DNA of 64,000 nt, taken from positions 2,232,001 to 2,296,000 of the forward strand of contig OZ244794.1 in the NCBI GenBank assembly GCA_965219915.1. Direction: 5' to 3'. The position numbers and the translations under genes were made by a program. Of this stretch, positions 27,954 through 37,189 are shown piece after piece. The stretch is from Bin80 sp965219915 (GTDB lineage: Bacteria > Bacteroidota > Rhodothermia > Rhodothermales > Bin80). The notes under the pieces were generated by a model. That model saw only the letters and a program-made list of their open reading frames with translations. It ran no database searches and was not told where the DNA came from. Each line of letters opens with the position of its first letter. The stretch's first letter is position 1.

Positions 27954-29564
27954 ATGGCTGAAGATAAAGTACTGATATTCGAAACTACGTTACGCGACGG
28001 CGAACAGGCCCCTGGCGCTTCGATGAATGTCGACGAAAAGATTCGGATCGCGCAGCAACTTGCCAGACTGAAGGTTGATATTATTGAGGCTGGGTTTCCC
28101 ATTTCTTCGCCTGCGCAATTTGAAGCGGTGCATCGCATCGGACAGGAAGTGGACGGTCCAGTTATCGCCGCCCTAGCACGGACGATTGATGCAGACATTG
28201 ACGCCGCCGGGGAAGCATTGCAAACGAGTGCCAACGCGAGAATTCATACTTTCATCGGCACCAGCGATATCCACCTGGCAGCAAAGTTTGGATCTGATAA
28301 GTATGGACGTACGATTGAAGCAAAGCGAGAGTCCGTCCTTGAAATGGTTGATCGTGCGGTGCGGCAGGCATGCTCGATTACGAGTGATGTTGAGTTCAGT
28401 GCGGAAGACGCTGGGCGTACAGATATAGCCTATTTGGTAAAAGTGATTGATGTGGCTGTCGCGGCAGGTGCCACGACAATCAACATTCCAGATACTACCG
28501 GGTACTGCGTCCCCAAAGAGTACGCCGCCCTGTTTGATACCGTACGGCAGCGATGTATGAACATGGATAGCATCGTCCTGTCAGTTCATTGTCATGACGA
28601 TCTGGGGTTGGCGGTCGCAAATTCTCTGGCGGGAGTTCTGGCGGGTGCACGTCAAGTTGAGTGTACAATTAATGGTATCGGAGAACGTGCAGGAAACGCC
28701 TCACTCGAGGAAATCGTTATGGCACTCAATGTGCGGAGACAACACTTCGGGACCCATACAGGCGTTGAAACTACACTGCTCTCAGAAACCAGTAAAATGG
28801 TTTCGGGGGCTACCGGATTTCCTGTACCTCCAAACAAGGCGATAGTAGGGTCAAATGCTTTCAGTCATGAGGCCGGAATTCACCAACATGGAGTGCTCAG
28901 GAGCCGTGAGACCTATGAAATCATGCGGGCGGAGGATGTGGGGCAAAGCCCTGAGGCCATCCGCCTTGGTCGACATTCAGGCAGGCACGGACTCTTTAGC
29001 CGCCTAGAGAAACTGGGATTTTTTGTGGGGGAGGAGCGCAGAGATAAGTTATATCAGAAATTTGTTGAGCTTGCTGACGAGAAGAAAGAGATCTTTGATG
29101 AGGACCTTGTAGCGCTGGTACAGGAAGCGAAGGGTGGGGGAGCCTCGGCTCATTACCGCCTGGAGCATTTGTCGATTATTTCCGGCACGGGGCGAACAGC
29201 AAGGGCCGAAGTTCTGCTGTATCACAGCTCTTCGGATACATCCTGCCGCAAAACAGCTGATGGAGATGGACCTGTAGCCGCGATTTATAACGCCATTGAT
29301 ATGGCAGCTGGCAGTCATCATGGATTAGTTTCTTATGGTATTCGATCCGTAGGTGAAGGAAAAGATGCAATGGGAGAAGTAAGCGTCCTGATCAGCGAAA
29401 ACGGGGCACTCTTCCGAGGCGTGGCACGCCATACTGATGTACTCCAGGCCTCTGCCAACGCGTACATACAAGCACTTAATCAGCTGGAGAACTTCAGAGC
29501 AAATAACGAGGAAGAGTTCGTATCTGATGGAATCATGCAGTCGTTTGATAGCGACGGAGGGTAA
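27954..29564 (+). CDS. leuA: 2-isopropylmalate synthase
   Basis: A 536-residue enzyme of the DRE-TIM metallolyase family that condenses acetyl-CoA with 2-ketoisovalerate, the committed step to leucine. The catalytic TTLRDGEQAPGASM motif, the metal-binding HCHDDLGLAVANSL and the GIGERAGNASLEE motif are present, with a C-terminal LeuA-type allosteric domain from ~390 that usually binds leucine. It lies 17 bp after leuB and 5 bp before leuC. A second homologue, cimA, ends the operon. Confidence 0.97.
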   Translation: MAEDKVLIFETTLRDGEQAPGASMNVDEKIRIAQQLARLKVDIIEAGFPISSPAQFEAVHRIGQEVDGPVIAALARTIDADIDAAGEALQTSANARIHTFIGTSDIHLAAKFGSDKYGRTIEAKRESVLEMVDRAVRQACSITSDVEFSAEDAGRTDIAYLVKVIDVAVAAGATTINIPDTTGYCVPKEYAALFDTVRQRCMNMDSIVLSVHCHDDLGLAVANSLAGVLAGARQVECTINGIGERAGNASLEEIVMALNVRRQHFGTHTGVETTLLSETSKMVSGATGFPVPPNKAIVGSNAFSHEAGIHQHGVLRSRETYEIMRAEDVGQSPEAIRLGRHSGRHGLFSRLEKLGFFVGEERRDKLYQKFVELADEKKEIFDEDLVALVQEAKGGGASAHYRLEHLSIISGTGRTARAEVLLYHSSSDTSCRKTADGDGPVAAIYNAIDMAAGSHHGLVSYGIRSVGEGKDAMGEVSVLISENGALFRGVARHTDVLQASANAYIQALNQLENFRANNEEEFVSDGIMQSFDSDGG

Positions 29565-29569
29565 ACTAG

Positions 29570-30862
29570 ATGACAATAACAGAAAAAGTAATTGCACGAC
29601 ATTGTAGTCGAAGCAGGGTTGTTCCTGGCGAGAGTGTCTGGGTAGATGTGGATATCCTGATGACACATGATGTGTGTGGTCCGCCAACCATTGATATTTT
29701 CAAACGTGAGTTTGGAGAAGATGCGAAGGTCTGGGATCCTGAAAAGCTGGTGATATTGCCTGATCACTACATCTTCACACAGAATCATCATGCGAATCGC
29801 AATGTTCGGTTGCTAAGGGCTTTTGCGGAAGAACACAATCTGCCTCACTATTATGATGTAGGGACACCGCGCTACAAGGGTGTTTGCCATATGGCGCTTG
29901 CCGAAGAGGGCTTCAATCGCCCGGGATCATTGCTGATAGGTACCGACAGTCACACCTGTACCTCCGGGGCTTTTGGTATGTTTTCGACAGGAGTTGGAAA
30001 TACGGATGCGGCGCTGATCATGGGGACGGGTAAGATCTGGTTGCGCGTACCAGAGACTATGCGCTTCATCTTCGAGGGTGTATTACCCCCGTACTTGATG
30101 GCAAAGGACTTAATTCTCGCCGTGATCGGGGATATCGGTTGTGACGGTGCCACCTACCGAGCCATGGAATTTGATGGAGAATCAGTGTACTCTCTGTCTA
30201 TGCAGGAACGAATGACATTGACCAATATGGCTATTGAGGCCGGGGGCAAGAACGGAATTATCGGCCCCGACGAGACAACGATTGAATACGTACGCGCTCG
30301 TACGGATGCTCCGTTTGAATGTGTTTACAGTGACGAAGATGCACGATTCCATTCTGAATACAGGTACGATGTCTCTACGCTGGAGCCGGTAGTGGCCAAG
30401 CCCCACCGGCCAGACAACCGTGCGAGCGTTGTAGAAGTAGCTGGTACGCGTCTGGATCGGGCCTATGTTGGTAGTTGCACTGGGGGTAAACTGGAGGATT
30501 TCCAGGCAGCAGCTCAGGTCATGAAGGGGCAGGAAGTTGTCATAGATACTTATATCGTGCCTGCGACAACTGAGATTAGTAATGCTCTTCGTACAACTAC
30601 GCTTGATGGTACTACCTTGTGGGATGTATTTGTTGAGGCCGGATGCAAGATGGGTCAGGCAAGCTGTGCGGCATGCTTAGGAGGGCCACCAGATACTTTT
30701 GGGCGCATGCAGGGCAGCGAGGTGGTTATTTCTACAACCAACCGGAATTTCCCTGGACGTATGGGATCCAAACAGGCCTCAGTTTACCTCGCATCTCCGC
30801 TCACAGTGGCAGCAAGTGCGCTTAATGGTGTGATTACCGATCCACGTGAGGTTTTTGTGTAG
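29570..30862 (+). CDS. leuC: 3-isopropylmalate dehydratase, large subunit
   Basis: A 430-residue aconitase-family large subunit that isomerises 2-isopropylmalate to 3-isopropylmalate with LeuD. The 4Fe-4S cluster cysteines are visible: Cys303 in GSCTGG and Cys366/Cys369 in SCAACLGGP. The length (shorter than ~466) and motifs fit the LeuC type 2 subfamily, whose members can also act on homologous substrates such as citramalate. It is followed by leuD after 18 bp. Confidence 0.95.
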   Translation: MTITEKVIARHCSRSRVVPGESVWVDVDILMTHDVCGPPTIDIFKREFGEDAKVWDPEKLVILPDHYIFTQNHHANRNVRLLRAFAEEHNLPHYYDVGTPRYKGVCHMALAEEGFNRPGSLLIGTDSHTCTSGAFGMFSTGVGNTDAALIMGTGKIWLRVPETMRFIFEGVLPPYLMAKDLILAVIGDIGCDGATYRAMEFDGESVYSLSMQERMTLTNMAIEAGGKNGIIGPDETTIEYVRARTDAPFECVYSDEDARFHSEYRYDVSTLEPVVAKPHRPDNRASVVEVAGTRLDRAYVGSCTGGKLEDFQAAAQVMKGQEVVIDTYIVPATTEISNALRTTTLDGTTLWDVFVEAGCKMGQASCAACLGGPPDTFGRMQGSEVVISTTNRNFPGRMGSKQASVYLASPLTVAASALNGVITDPREVFV

Positions 30863-30880
30863 ACTATAAAATCAAGAGTT

Positions 30881-31459
30881 ATGGAATCCAATATTCGTGG
30901 TCTGGCTTATGTAGTGGGCGACGCGATTGACACCGATCAGATCATTCCCGCGGAGCATCTTGTCTACAGTTTGCAGAAGCCCGACGAACGACGTTTGTAT
31001 GGCCGATTCGCTATGAGTGGCGTACCGGTGCAGGTACAGGGACTCCCCGAAGGCCATATACCATTTACTGAACCGGATAAGTACGAAAGCAAATTCACTT
31101 TCGTCATTGGCGGGACAAATTTTGGATGTGGCTCTTCCCGTGAGCATGCACCATTTGCATTGACCGAAGCGGGGGCGAAAGTTGTAATAGCCGAGAGTTA
31201 CGCACGCATATTTTACCGGAATACGATCGATGGCGGCTTTGTTGTTCCTTTTGAAGCTATCGAAAAGATTAATGATCAAATATGTACGGGGGATGATCTT
31301 GAGTTAGATACCCGTTTAGGGCAACTGACCAATCATACCACCGGCAAAGAGTATTTGCTTAAGCCACTTGGAGACGTAGCAGAAATTCTCAGCGCAGGCA
31401 ACGTATTTGAATATGCAAGAAAAAACGGCCTGATCGCCTCGTCTGATGAAAAACATTGA
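30881..31459 (+). CDS. leuD: 3-isopropylmalate dehydratase, small subunit
   Basis: A 192-residue small subunit with the GGTNFGCGSSREHAP swivelling-domain motif and the DAIDTDQIIPAEHL N-terminal pattern. It forms the LeuCD complex. Because cimA overlaps its 3' end by 14 bp, LeuCD probably also serves the citramalate-to-methylmalate step in isoleucine synthesis. Confidence 0.95.
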   Translation: MESNIRGLAYVVGDAIDTDQIIPAEHLVYSLQKPDERRLYGRFAMSGVPVQVQGLPEGHIPFTEPDKYESKFTFVIGGTNFGCGSSREHAPFALTEAGAKVVIAESYARIFYRNTIDGGFVVPFEAIEKINDQICTGDDLELDTRLGQLTNHTTGKEYLLKPLGDVAEILSAGNVFEYARKNGLIASSDEKH

Positions 31460-33044
31460 ATTATTTGATACTACTCTTCGCGATGGTACACAAGGCGAGC
31501 ATGTAACGTTATCGGTCACCGACAAAGTCCGGATTGCGCACAGGCTTGATTCTTTTGGTGTTGGTATCATTGAAGGAGGCTGGCCTGGATCGAACCCGAA
31601 AGATCAGGAATTCTTTGAGTTGGTCAAAAAGGAGAATTGGCAACAGGCAAGCATTTGCGCTTTCGGATCAACCCGTCATCCCCGGAACGCTCCAGACCAG
31701 GATCCCAATTTACGGGCGATGGTAGCGGCGGACACTGATACGGTGTCCATATTTGGGAAAAGCTGGCTTCTGCACGTTCAGCATGCACTCAATGTGTTGC
31801 CAGACGAAAACCTGGATATGATTTTCGGATCAGTGGAATGGTTAGCATCACATGACCGCCGGGTGATTTACGATGCAGAACATTTCTTTGATGGTTACAA
31901 GGATGATCCCGAATATGCATTAACTACGCTCAGCGCCGCTTTGGTAGCTGGTGCGGACGTTCTAGTCTTATGTGACACGAATGGGGGTACCATGCCGACA
32001 GAGATTCAGCGAATCACTGAACAGGTATGCTCAAAGATTGATAGTTGCGTTATAGGCATCCATGCACACAATGACAGCGGCCTTGGAACAGCAAATACTA
32101 TTGCTGCCGTGGAGGCGGGAGCACGCCACGTTCAGGGTACGATCAATGGGATTGGTGAGCGCACCGGAAACGCGGACCTGTGCACTGTTATAGCGTGTCT
32201 TCAGCACAAGCTGGGCTTTAATTGTGTCTCTGAAGAGCAACTGTGTTCACTGGCGGATCTCAGCCAGTTTGTTTACGAGATATGCAACATGCTCCCGATT
32301 GACCGTGCTCCATTTGTTGGTCGCAGTGCCTTTGCGCACAAAGGAGGCATTCATGTATCCGCAGTTATGAAGAAGCCGCGTGCATATGAGCATATGGACC
32401 CTGAACTTGTAGGAAACAAGCGACGCGTGCTGGTTTCGGACTTGTCGGGTCAATCAAACGTACGCTACAAAGCACAGGAATTAGGTATATCACTTGATGA
32501 GCGTGATGAAGCCCGACTTGCGGTCCAGCGTATCAAGGAGCTGGAGCATCTCGGGTATGAATTTCAGGGGGCAGAAGCATCTTTTGAATTACTCTTACGC
32601 ACGATACGAGGCGAGAATACGGAGATGTTCAAACTGGATCGTCTGCGGGTTCATAGTGAACAAAATGAGCATGGATCTGAGTGGTCCGAGGCTACGGTTG
32701 CCATATTTGTTGGCGAACATCGAGAGCTTGCAGTGAGTGAGGGAGTCGGTCCAGTAGACGCTTTATCCAATGCTCTCAAGAAAGCACTCTGTCGTTTTTA
32801 TCCCCGCTTGGAATCCGTACGACTTGCAGACTACAAAGTACGTGTACTCAGGCCGGAAGACGCAACGGCAGCCTCGGTTCGAGTTTTGATTGAGCACCAT
32901 GATACTGGCGGCGAAGCTATCTGGCACACGGTGGGAGTTTCGCCCAACATATTGGAAGCCAGCTGGCAGGCACTGACGGATGGCGTGCGCTACTACCTCA
33001 TAAATTCTCAACCAGCCAAGGCTTTGGAAGCAGCAGAAGCATAG
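31446..33044 (+). CDS. cimA: (R)-citramalate synthase
   Basis: A 532-residue DRE-TIM enzyme related to LeuA but of the CimA subfamily: DTTLRDGTQGEHVTLS, the IIEGGWPGSNPKD segment and AEHFFDGYKDDPEYAL are characteristic. It condenses pyruvate with acetyl-CoA to citramalate, providing 2-oxobutyrate for isoleucine without threonine dehydratase. The C-terminal LeuA-type dimer domain (~395-520) likely gives isoleucine feedback control. It overlaps leuD by 14 bp and is the last gene of the operon. Confidence 0.93.
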   Translation: MKNIELFDTTLRDGTQGEHVTLSVTDKVRIAHRLDSFGVGIIEGGWPGSNPKDQEFFELVKKENWQQASICAFGSTRHPRNAPDQDPNLRAMVAADTDTVSIFGKSWLLHVQHALNVLPDENLDMIFGSVEWLASHDRRVIYDAEHFFDGYKDDPEYALTTLSAALVAGADVLVLCDTNGGTMPTEIQRITEQVCSKIDSCVIGIHAHNDSGLGTANTIAAVEAGARHVQGTINGIGERTGNADLCTVIACLQHKLGFNCVSEEQLCSLADLSQFVYEICNMLPIDRAPFVGRSAFAHKGGIHVSAVMKKPRAYEHMDPELVGNKRRVLVSDLSGQSNVRYKAQELGISLDERDEARLAVQRIKELEHLGYEFQGAEASFELLLRTIRGENTEMFKLDRLRVHSEQNEHGSEWSEATVAIFVGEHRELAVSEGVGPVDALSNALKKALCRFYPRLESVRLADYKVRVLRPEDATAASVRVLIEHHDTGGEAIWHTVGVSPNILEASWQALTDGVRYYLINSQPAKALEAAEA

Positions 33045-33155
33045 CCCTACTGGGCACGGCTCATTGGAGATAAGTGCTGCTCTGCGTGTTGAGGATACAC
33101 CTGCCTCATACCGATTGCCCCCGTTTCGGAGTATGGGCCCATAGTATGGGGATGG

Positions 33156-34238
33156 TTAAGTCTTGCGGGACTGATTGAAATACGCCTTCACCGCAGACTT
33201 ATAGAAATCAACTGCCCGCGTAACTTCAGATTTATTTACGCATTCCTCCGCCGTATGAGATAACTCACTGTGGCCTGGACCAATCTTTACGGTGGGAACA
33301 TCTTTCAGAAAAATCCAGTCGCTTGCAGTCGGTGAGCCTATAGGTTCAGTTCCGGGCAGTGCTTCCAGGCAGGCATCTACAATTTTTTCATTGGTATCGG
33401 TTGATACCGGTACGATGCGATCGCTGTGAACGGTCACCTCTGACGAAACAGTTTCTCTGACTTTGGCGACGATCTCTTCGTGTGTATAGGACGGTGTACT
33501 TCTAATATCCAGATAGATTGTACACTGGTCGGGGATGACATTACGGGCCATTCCTCCTTGGATAGTGGTGACATTTAGACTGGTGGGTCCTAGAATAGGG
33601 TGAACCCGCTCGAAAGTGACCTCGGACAAATGTTGAATATCTGCCGCTGTCTTTAAAATGGCGTTTTCTCCAAGGGCATGACGTGCAGCATGCGCGCTTT
33701 TTCCCTTAGCATCAAGTCGTAATACGAGTAGCCCTTTCTGCGCAATAGTGGGAATCAGGCTGGTTGGCTCGCCAATTAATGCAGCCTGAGGGCGAGGTAA
33801 ATGGTCCTTCAATAATCTCCTCAGCCCATTTTTTTCATAATGGGTTTCCTCACATTCAGTCAAAGCAACAATAACTTGCCCATTTTCTGGATGCCAGTTT
33901 TCAGCGGCCAACTCTAGCAGAGCAGAAGTCATGGCAGCACCCGATGCCTTGGCATCAGACGCCCCCCTGCCATAGATACGGCCGTTCACTTCGGCAGCAT
34001 CGAATGGAGGATAAGGGTGTCCAGAGGACGGAGGAACTACATCAAGGTGAGACGCCAGGAGCAACTTGTTTGCCCCAGAACCTATCCAGAAATAAAGGCT
34101 GTTCCCAATCCGTCGAGTTTGAATGCCTGCAGCATCTACGTAGGATTGCATGTATGCGCATATCTCATCTTCCTCTCCACTCAATGATGGGAATCTGATC
34201 ATTGAACTCAGCAGGTCCAGCACATTCCTTTCACTCAT
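33156..34238 (-). CDS. argE: M20-family N-acyl-ornithine/citrulline deacylase (ArgE-like)
   Basis: A 360-residue M20 metallopeptidase: LLLASHLDVVPP gives the first metal ligand (SHLDVVP), GRGASDAKASGAA the bridging Asp, and TECEETHYE the catalytic Glu region. As last gene of the arginine operon it most likely removes the N-acyl group from N-acylcitrulline or N-acylornithine; given the succinyl-type transcarbamylase, the acyl group may be succinyl. The ATG at 34238 is preferred over a TTG at 34244. Related LysK/DapE-type activities are alternatives. It converges on cimA across ~110 bp that contains a 12-bp palindrome (33132-33143). Confidence 0.85.
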   Translation of the reverse strand: MSERNVLDLLSSMIRFPSLSGEEDEICAYMQSYVDAAGIQTRRIGNSLYFWIGSGANKLLLASHLDVVPPSSGHPYPPFDAAEVNGRIYGRGASDAKASGAAMTSALLELAAENWHPENGQVIVALTECEETHYEKNGLRRLLKDHLPRPQAALIGEPTSLIPTIAQKGLLVLRLDAKGKSAHAARHALGENAILKTAADIQHLSEVTFERVHPILGPTSLNVTTIQGGMARNVIPDQCTIYLDIRSTPSYTHEEIVAKVRETVSSEVTVHSDRIVPVSTDTNEKIVDACLEALPGTEPIGSPTASDWIFLKDVPTVKIGPGHSELSHTAEECVNKSEVTRAVDFYKSAVKAYFNQSRKT

Positions 34239-34240
34239 TA

Positions 34241-35014
34241 TCAATCTGTTAGGACCGAAGTAGCGTTCTGTCTTTGTAGTAAGTCATCTGCTCCCAGTAT
34301 CCATACACTGGAAACACCCGAAGCAAGCGCTTCTCGCGCGATTTTCAGTTTTACCAGCATTCCTCCAGTGATCCAGCCCTGGTCGATACCTGCAGCCTCG
34401 TCAATAGGCGTACACGTTCTTAGTATTGATTCTGGATCGACGGGATCCTTTAGTACTCCGCCGGTATCTGTTACTAGTAATAACTCCTTCGCTTGTGTGG
34501 CAATAGCAAGTGCCCCCGCCACTGTATCTGCATTGACGTTGTATCGTTGCCCAGACGCGTCAGCGCCGAGTGGAGCTATAATCGGAATGAATCCAGCATT
34601 GGACACGATCTCAATCAGGGTTGTGTCTATTGAGACTATTTCGCCAACCCATCCAAAGTCGACAATTTCATCGTCAATCAGCCATGGTTCACGCCGGCGA
34701 ACATTTAGTATGGAACCATCCACTCCGCTTAGCCCAACTGTTTTAAGTTCATGAGCATTTGCCTCTGCAACCAGGCGTACATTAATGGCACCCCGCATGG
34801 TCCACTCAGCAATATTTAGATCCAGATCTCCGGTTACCCGCCGTCCGTTGATAATTCGAGGTGTATGCCCCAAGCGGTTTGCTAGGATAGAAGATTGTAC
34901 ACCGCCTCCATGGATAATTATGGGCGGAGGTTTAATCAATTTGAGCTGATCCCAAAAAGGGTCCAGGTGATCGAGTGTACCGCCACCAATTTTGATGACG
35001 ACTGGAGCTCTCAT
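34241..35014 (-). CDS. argB: N-acylglutamate kinase (ArgB)
   Basis: A 257-residue amino-acid kinase. VIKIGGGTLDH near the N-terminus is the phosphate-binding Gly-rich segment, PIIIHGGG follows, and the C-terminal GGMLVKLKIAREAL and VTDTGGVL elements are typical of ArgB. It phosphorylates N-acetyl- (or N-succinyl-) glutamate. Its ATG overlaps the transcarbamylase stop (ATGA), and argE starts 2 bp after its own stop. Confidence 0.92.
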   Translation of the reverse strand: MRAPVVIKIGGGTLDHLDPFWDQLKLIKPPPIIIHGGGVQSSILANRLGHTPRIINGRRVTGDLDLNIAEWTMRGAINVRLVAEANAHELKTVGLSGVDGSILNVRRREPWLIDDEIVDFGWVGEIVSIDTTLIEIVSNAGFIPIIAPLGADASGQRYNVNADTVAGALAIATQAKELLLVTDTGGVLKDPVDPESILRTCTPIDEAAGIDQGWITGGMLVKLKIAREALASGVSSVWILGADDLLQRQNATSVLTD

Positions 35015-36033
35015 AGCAGGTTCCAGGCTCGTTCCAGGATGGCCATCTGCGCGTGCAGCCTAAATTCTGCCTGCAGCAAATGAATTGCCTGTGAACTATT
35101 AAGTACCGCGTCATCAACTACAACCCCGCGGCGCGCGGGCAAACAATGTAAAAAAACAGCTTTTCCAAGATGCCGTTTGCGTATTCGCCAGTCCTGGTAG
35201 TGATTCCTTAATCCAGCTTCTGCATTAGGGTTATCATACCTCATGTTACTACTCCAGGCTTTTGTGTATATCACATCAGCCCCCTTGCAGGCAACATCTT
35301 GATGGTCAGTCTGGGCTATCGACGTTCCATTCTGTGACGCATATGAGTTGGCAAGTTTCATGATCTCAGGAGTCAGTTCAAATCCCTTTGGTCGTGCGAT
35401 GGTCACTTGCATACCTAGTCGGGCTGCCATCAGAAGGGCGGAGTTGGGAACAGCTTGAGGTAGTGCACGCGGATGCCAGGCCCAAGAAAGGACAAAGCGT
35501 CGACCCTTCACTTCATCTTTGAAGTGTTCATGAATGGTCGCAGCATCAGCCAAGGCTTGGCAGGGGTGATAAAGCGCGGACTCCAGGTTAATTACCGGGA
35601 CAGTAGCGGTTTCCAGAATTTTCTTGAACCGTGACTCGTTCTGATCAAGTGCGTAGTCTGTCCCCGTGGCAAACAAACGAACTCCTAAGGCATCATAGTA
35701 CCGCGACAGTACACCGATCGCCTCCCTGATATGCTCGACGGCCTTACCGTCCATCCGGACACCATCCCTCCATTCCATACCCCATACGCCAGATCCTGGG
35801 ATGATGGTTGAGGCGTGAGCACCAAGTCGAGCGGCGGCCACTTCCATCGAAGTGCGTGTACGAAGGGAGGAGTTGAAAAAGACTAGTCCGATACTGCGAA
35901 AAGCTTCTGGCCTTGGTGGCGGGCTTGGATTCCTATAGTGATATCTCGTACGACGCAACTGCTCGTCCCACGTCGAGTCACTTTCAACATGCCAGTCAAA
36001 CAGGTGCTTTAGCTTGGGGTCAGGTTTGTTCAT
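35011..36033 (-). CDS. argF': N-succinylornithine carbamoyltransferase-type ArgF'
   Basis: A 340-residue transcarbamylase of the acylated-ornithine type, making N-acylcitrulline from N-acylornithine and carbamoyl phosphate. The carbamoyl-phosphate motif FFNSSLRTRTS (52-62), HPCQALAD and the HCLPARR motif are present. In characterised enzymes the residue in the MDGxxX-EH segment sets specificity: Glu92 in Xanthomonas N-acetylornithine enzyme, Pro90 in Bacteroides fragilis N-succinylornithine enzyme. Here it is Val99 (MDGKAVEH). The carboxylated Lys of the acetyl enzyme (in NVKATD) is also absent, replaced by Val in GVVVDD. Both favour a succinylornithine substrate. It overlaps argD by 14 bp and argB by 4 bp. 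Confidence 0.88.
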   Translation of the reverse strand: MNKPDPKLKHLFDWHVESDSTWDEQLRRTRYHYRNPSPPPRPEAFRSIGLVFFNSSLRTRTSMEVAAARLGAHASTIIPGSGVWGMEWRDGVRMDGKAVEHIREAIGVLSRYYDALGVRLFATGTDYALDQNESRFKKILETATVPVINLESALYHPCQALADAATIHEHFKDEVKGRRFVLSWAWHPRALPQAVPNSALLMAARLGMQVTIARPKGFELTPEIMKLANSYASQNGTSIAQTDHQDVACKGADVIYTKAWSSNMRYDNPNAEAGLRNHYQDWRIRKRHLGKAVFLHCLPARRGVVVDDAVLNSSQAIHLLQAEFRLHAQMAILERAWNLL

Positions 36034-37189
36034 CTTCCACTACGTTTCTAAAAGCTTCGGCAAACTCGGCAATTTGTTCTTCACCTGCAATCAACGGGGG
36101 CATGAGGCGCATCACATGAGGATCCGCACTGCCCCCAGCCAACACACCGTGCTCACGGAGAGCGGGCAGGATAGCGCTCACCTTGGGTTTAATCCGTACA
36201 CCAATCAGGCAACCATGCCCTCGCATCTCTAAAGCAAATGGTTGTAAGGCGTCCTTGATGGCGTCAAATATTATTGGGGCCCTACTCATGAGATTATCCG
36301 CACGAATAGACCGGAGCGTAGCCTCAACTGCACTCATGGCAATCATTCCTCCACCAAATGTCGATCCCTGATCACCAAATTGGATTTCATCCGAAAGAGT
36401 TTCGCTCAACAATGTCGCACCTACTGGAATACCGGACCCTAAGCTCTTTGCCAGCGTGATAATATCCGGCATAATGCCGTACTGCTCGCTTATACTGAAA
36501 GTGCCTGTGCGCCCGACACCGGTTTGCACTTCATCAAAAATTAGTAGCGTAGAGGTGCTGTCACATAGATTTCGTAGCCCCTGGAAGTATTCTACAGGGG
36601 CACTCACCATGCCTGCAATACTCTGAACAGGTTCAATGAGTACAGCTGCTGTATCTTCGTTGTGGGTCAAAAACGATTCCGCAGCCGCTAAGTCTCCAAT
36701 TGGCAGAAAATGGGAGTTAGCCAAGACCTTATTGAAAGGAGTCCTGTAGCCTGGATTCCAGGTAGTAGCCAGGCTTCCAAGGGTACGCCCGTGGAAGGCG
36801 CCGATCATGGAAACCACTTCACTTCGACCGGTGGATTTGCGGGCAATCTTCAATGCTGTTTCGATTGCCTCCGTGCCCGAGTTGCAAAAAAATATCCGCT
36901 TAAGCGGGGCCATTTCTGCGAGGAGCCTGGCTGCGCGTGCGCGAACATCGCTATAAACAACATTAGAATAGAACAGCAGTCGATCACTTTGCTGTTTTAT
37001 CGCGTCAACTACTCTAGGTGGGCAATGCCCGAGTGGTGTAACGCAGTGGCCTCCGTAGAAATCCAAATAGCGCTTTCCGTCACTATCCCATACGTAGCAC
37101 CCTTCACCGCGTACGAGCGCGACGGGCATCTTCTTGTACGTAGGGATGAGAAATGTATCCTCATCACGTAAAATTGCTTGCGTATTCAC
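36020..37189 (-). CDS. argD: N-acylornithine aminotransferase (ArgD)
   Basis: A class III PLP-dependent aminotransferase converting N-acylglutamate semialdehyde to N-acylornithine. NSGTEAIETALKIAR, the PLP-Asp region IFDEVQTGVGRTG and the PLP-binding Lys in TLAKSLGSGIP are present. I place the start at a GTG (37189-37187) overlapping the argC stop codon, giving 389 residues; the ATG at 37231 would add 14 residues and overlap argC by 46 bp. The overlap implies coupled translation. Confidence 0.9.
   Translation of the reverse strand: MNTQAILRDEDTFLIPTYKKMPVALVRGEGCYVWDSDGKRYLDFYGGHCVTPLGHCPPRVVDAIKQQSDRLLFYSNVVYSDVRARAARLLAEMAPLKRIFFCNSGTEAIETALKIARKSTGRSEVVSMIGAFHGRTLGSLATTWNPGYRTPFNKVLANSHFLPIGDLAAAESFLTHNEDTAAVLIEPVQSIAGMVSAPVEYFQGLRNLCDSTSTLLIFDEVQTGVGRTGTFSISEQYGIMPDIITLAKSLGSGIPVGATLLSETLSDEIQFGDQGSTFGGGMIAMSAVEATLRSIRADNLMSRAPIIFDAIKDALQPFALEMRGHGCLIGVRIKPKVSAILPALREHGVLAGGSADPHVMRLMPPLIAGEEQIAEFAEAFRNVVEDEQT

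Noticed and set aside
33132..33143. TATGGGCCCATA palindrome between cimA and argE as a terminator
   Set aside because: A perfect palindrome with no loop and no T-tract; not a convincing terminator.
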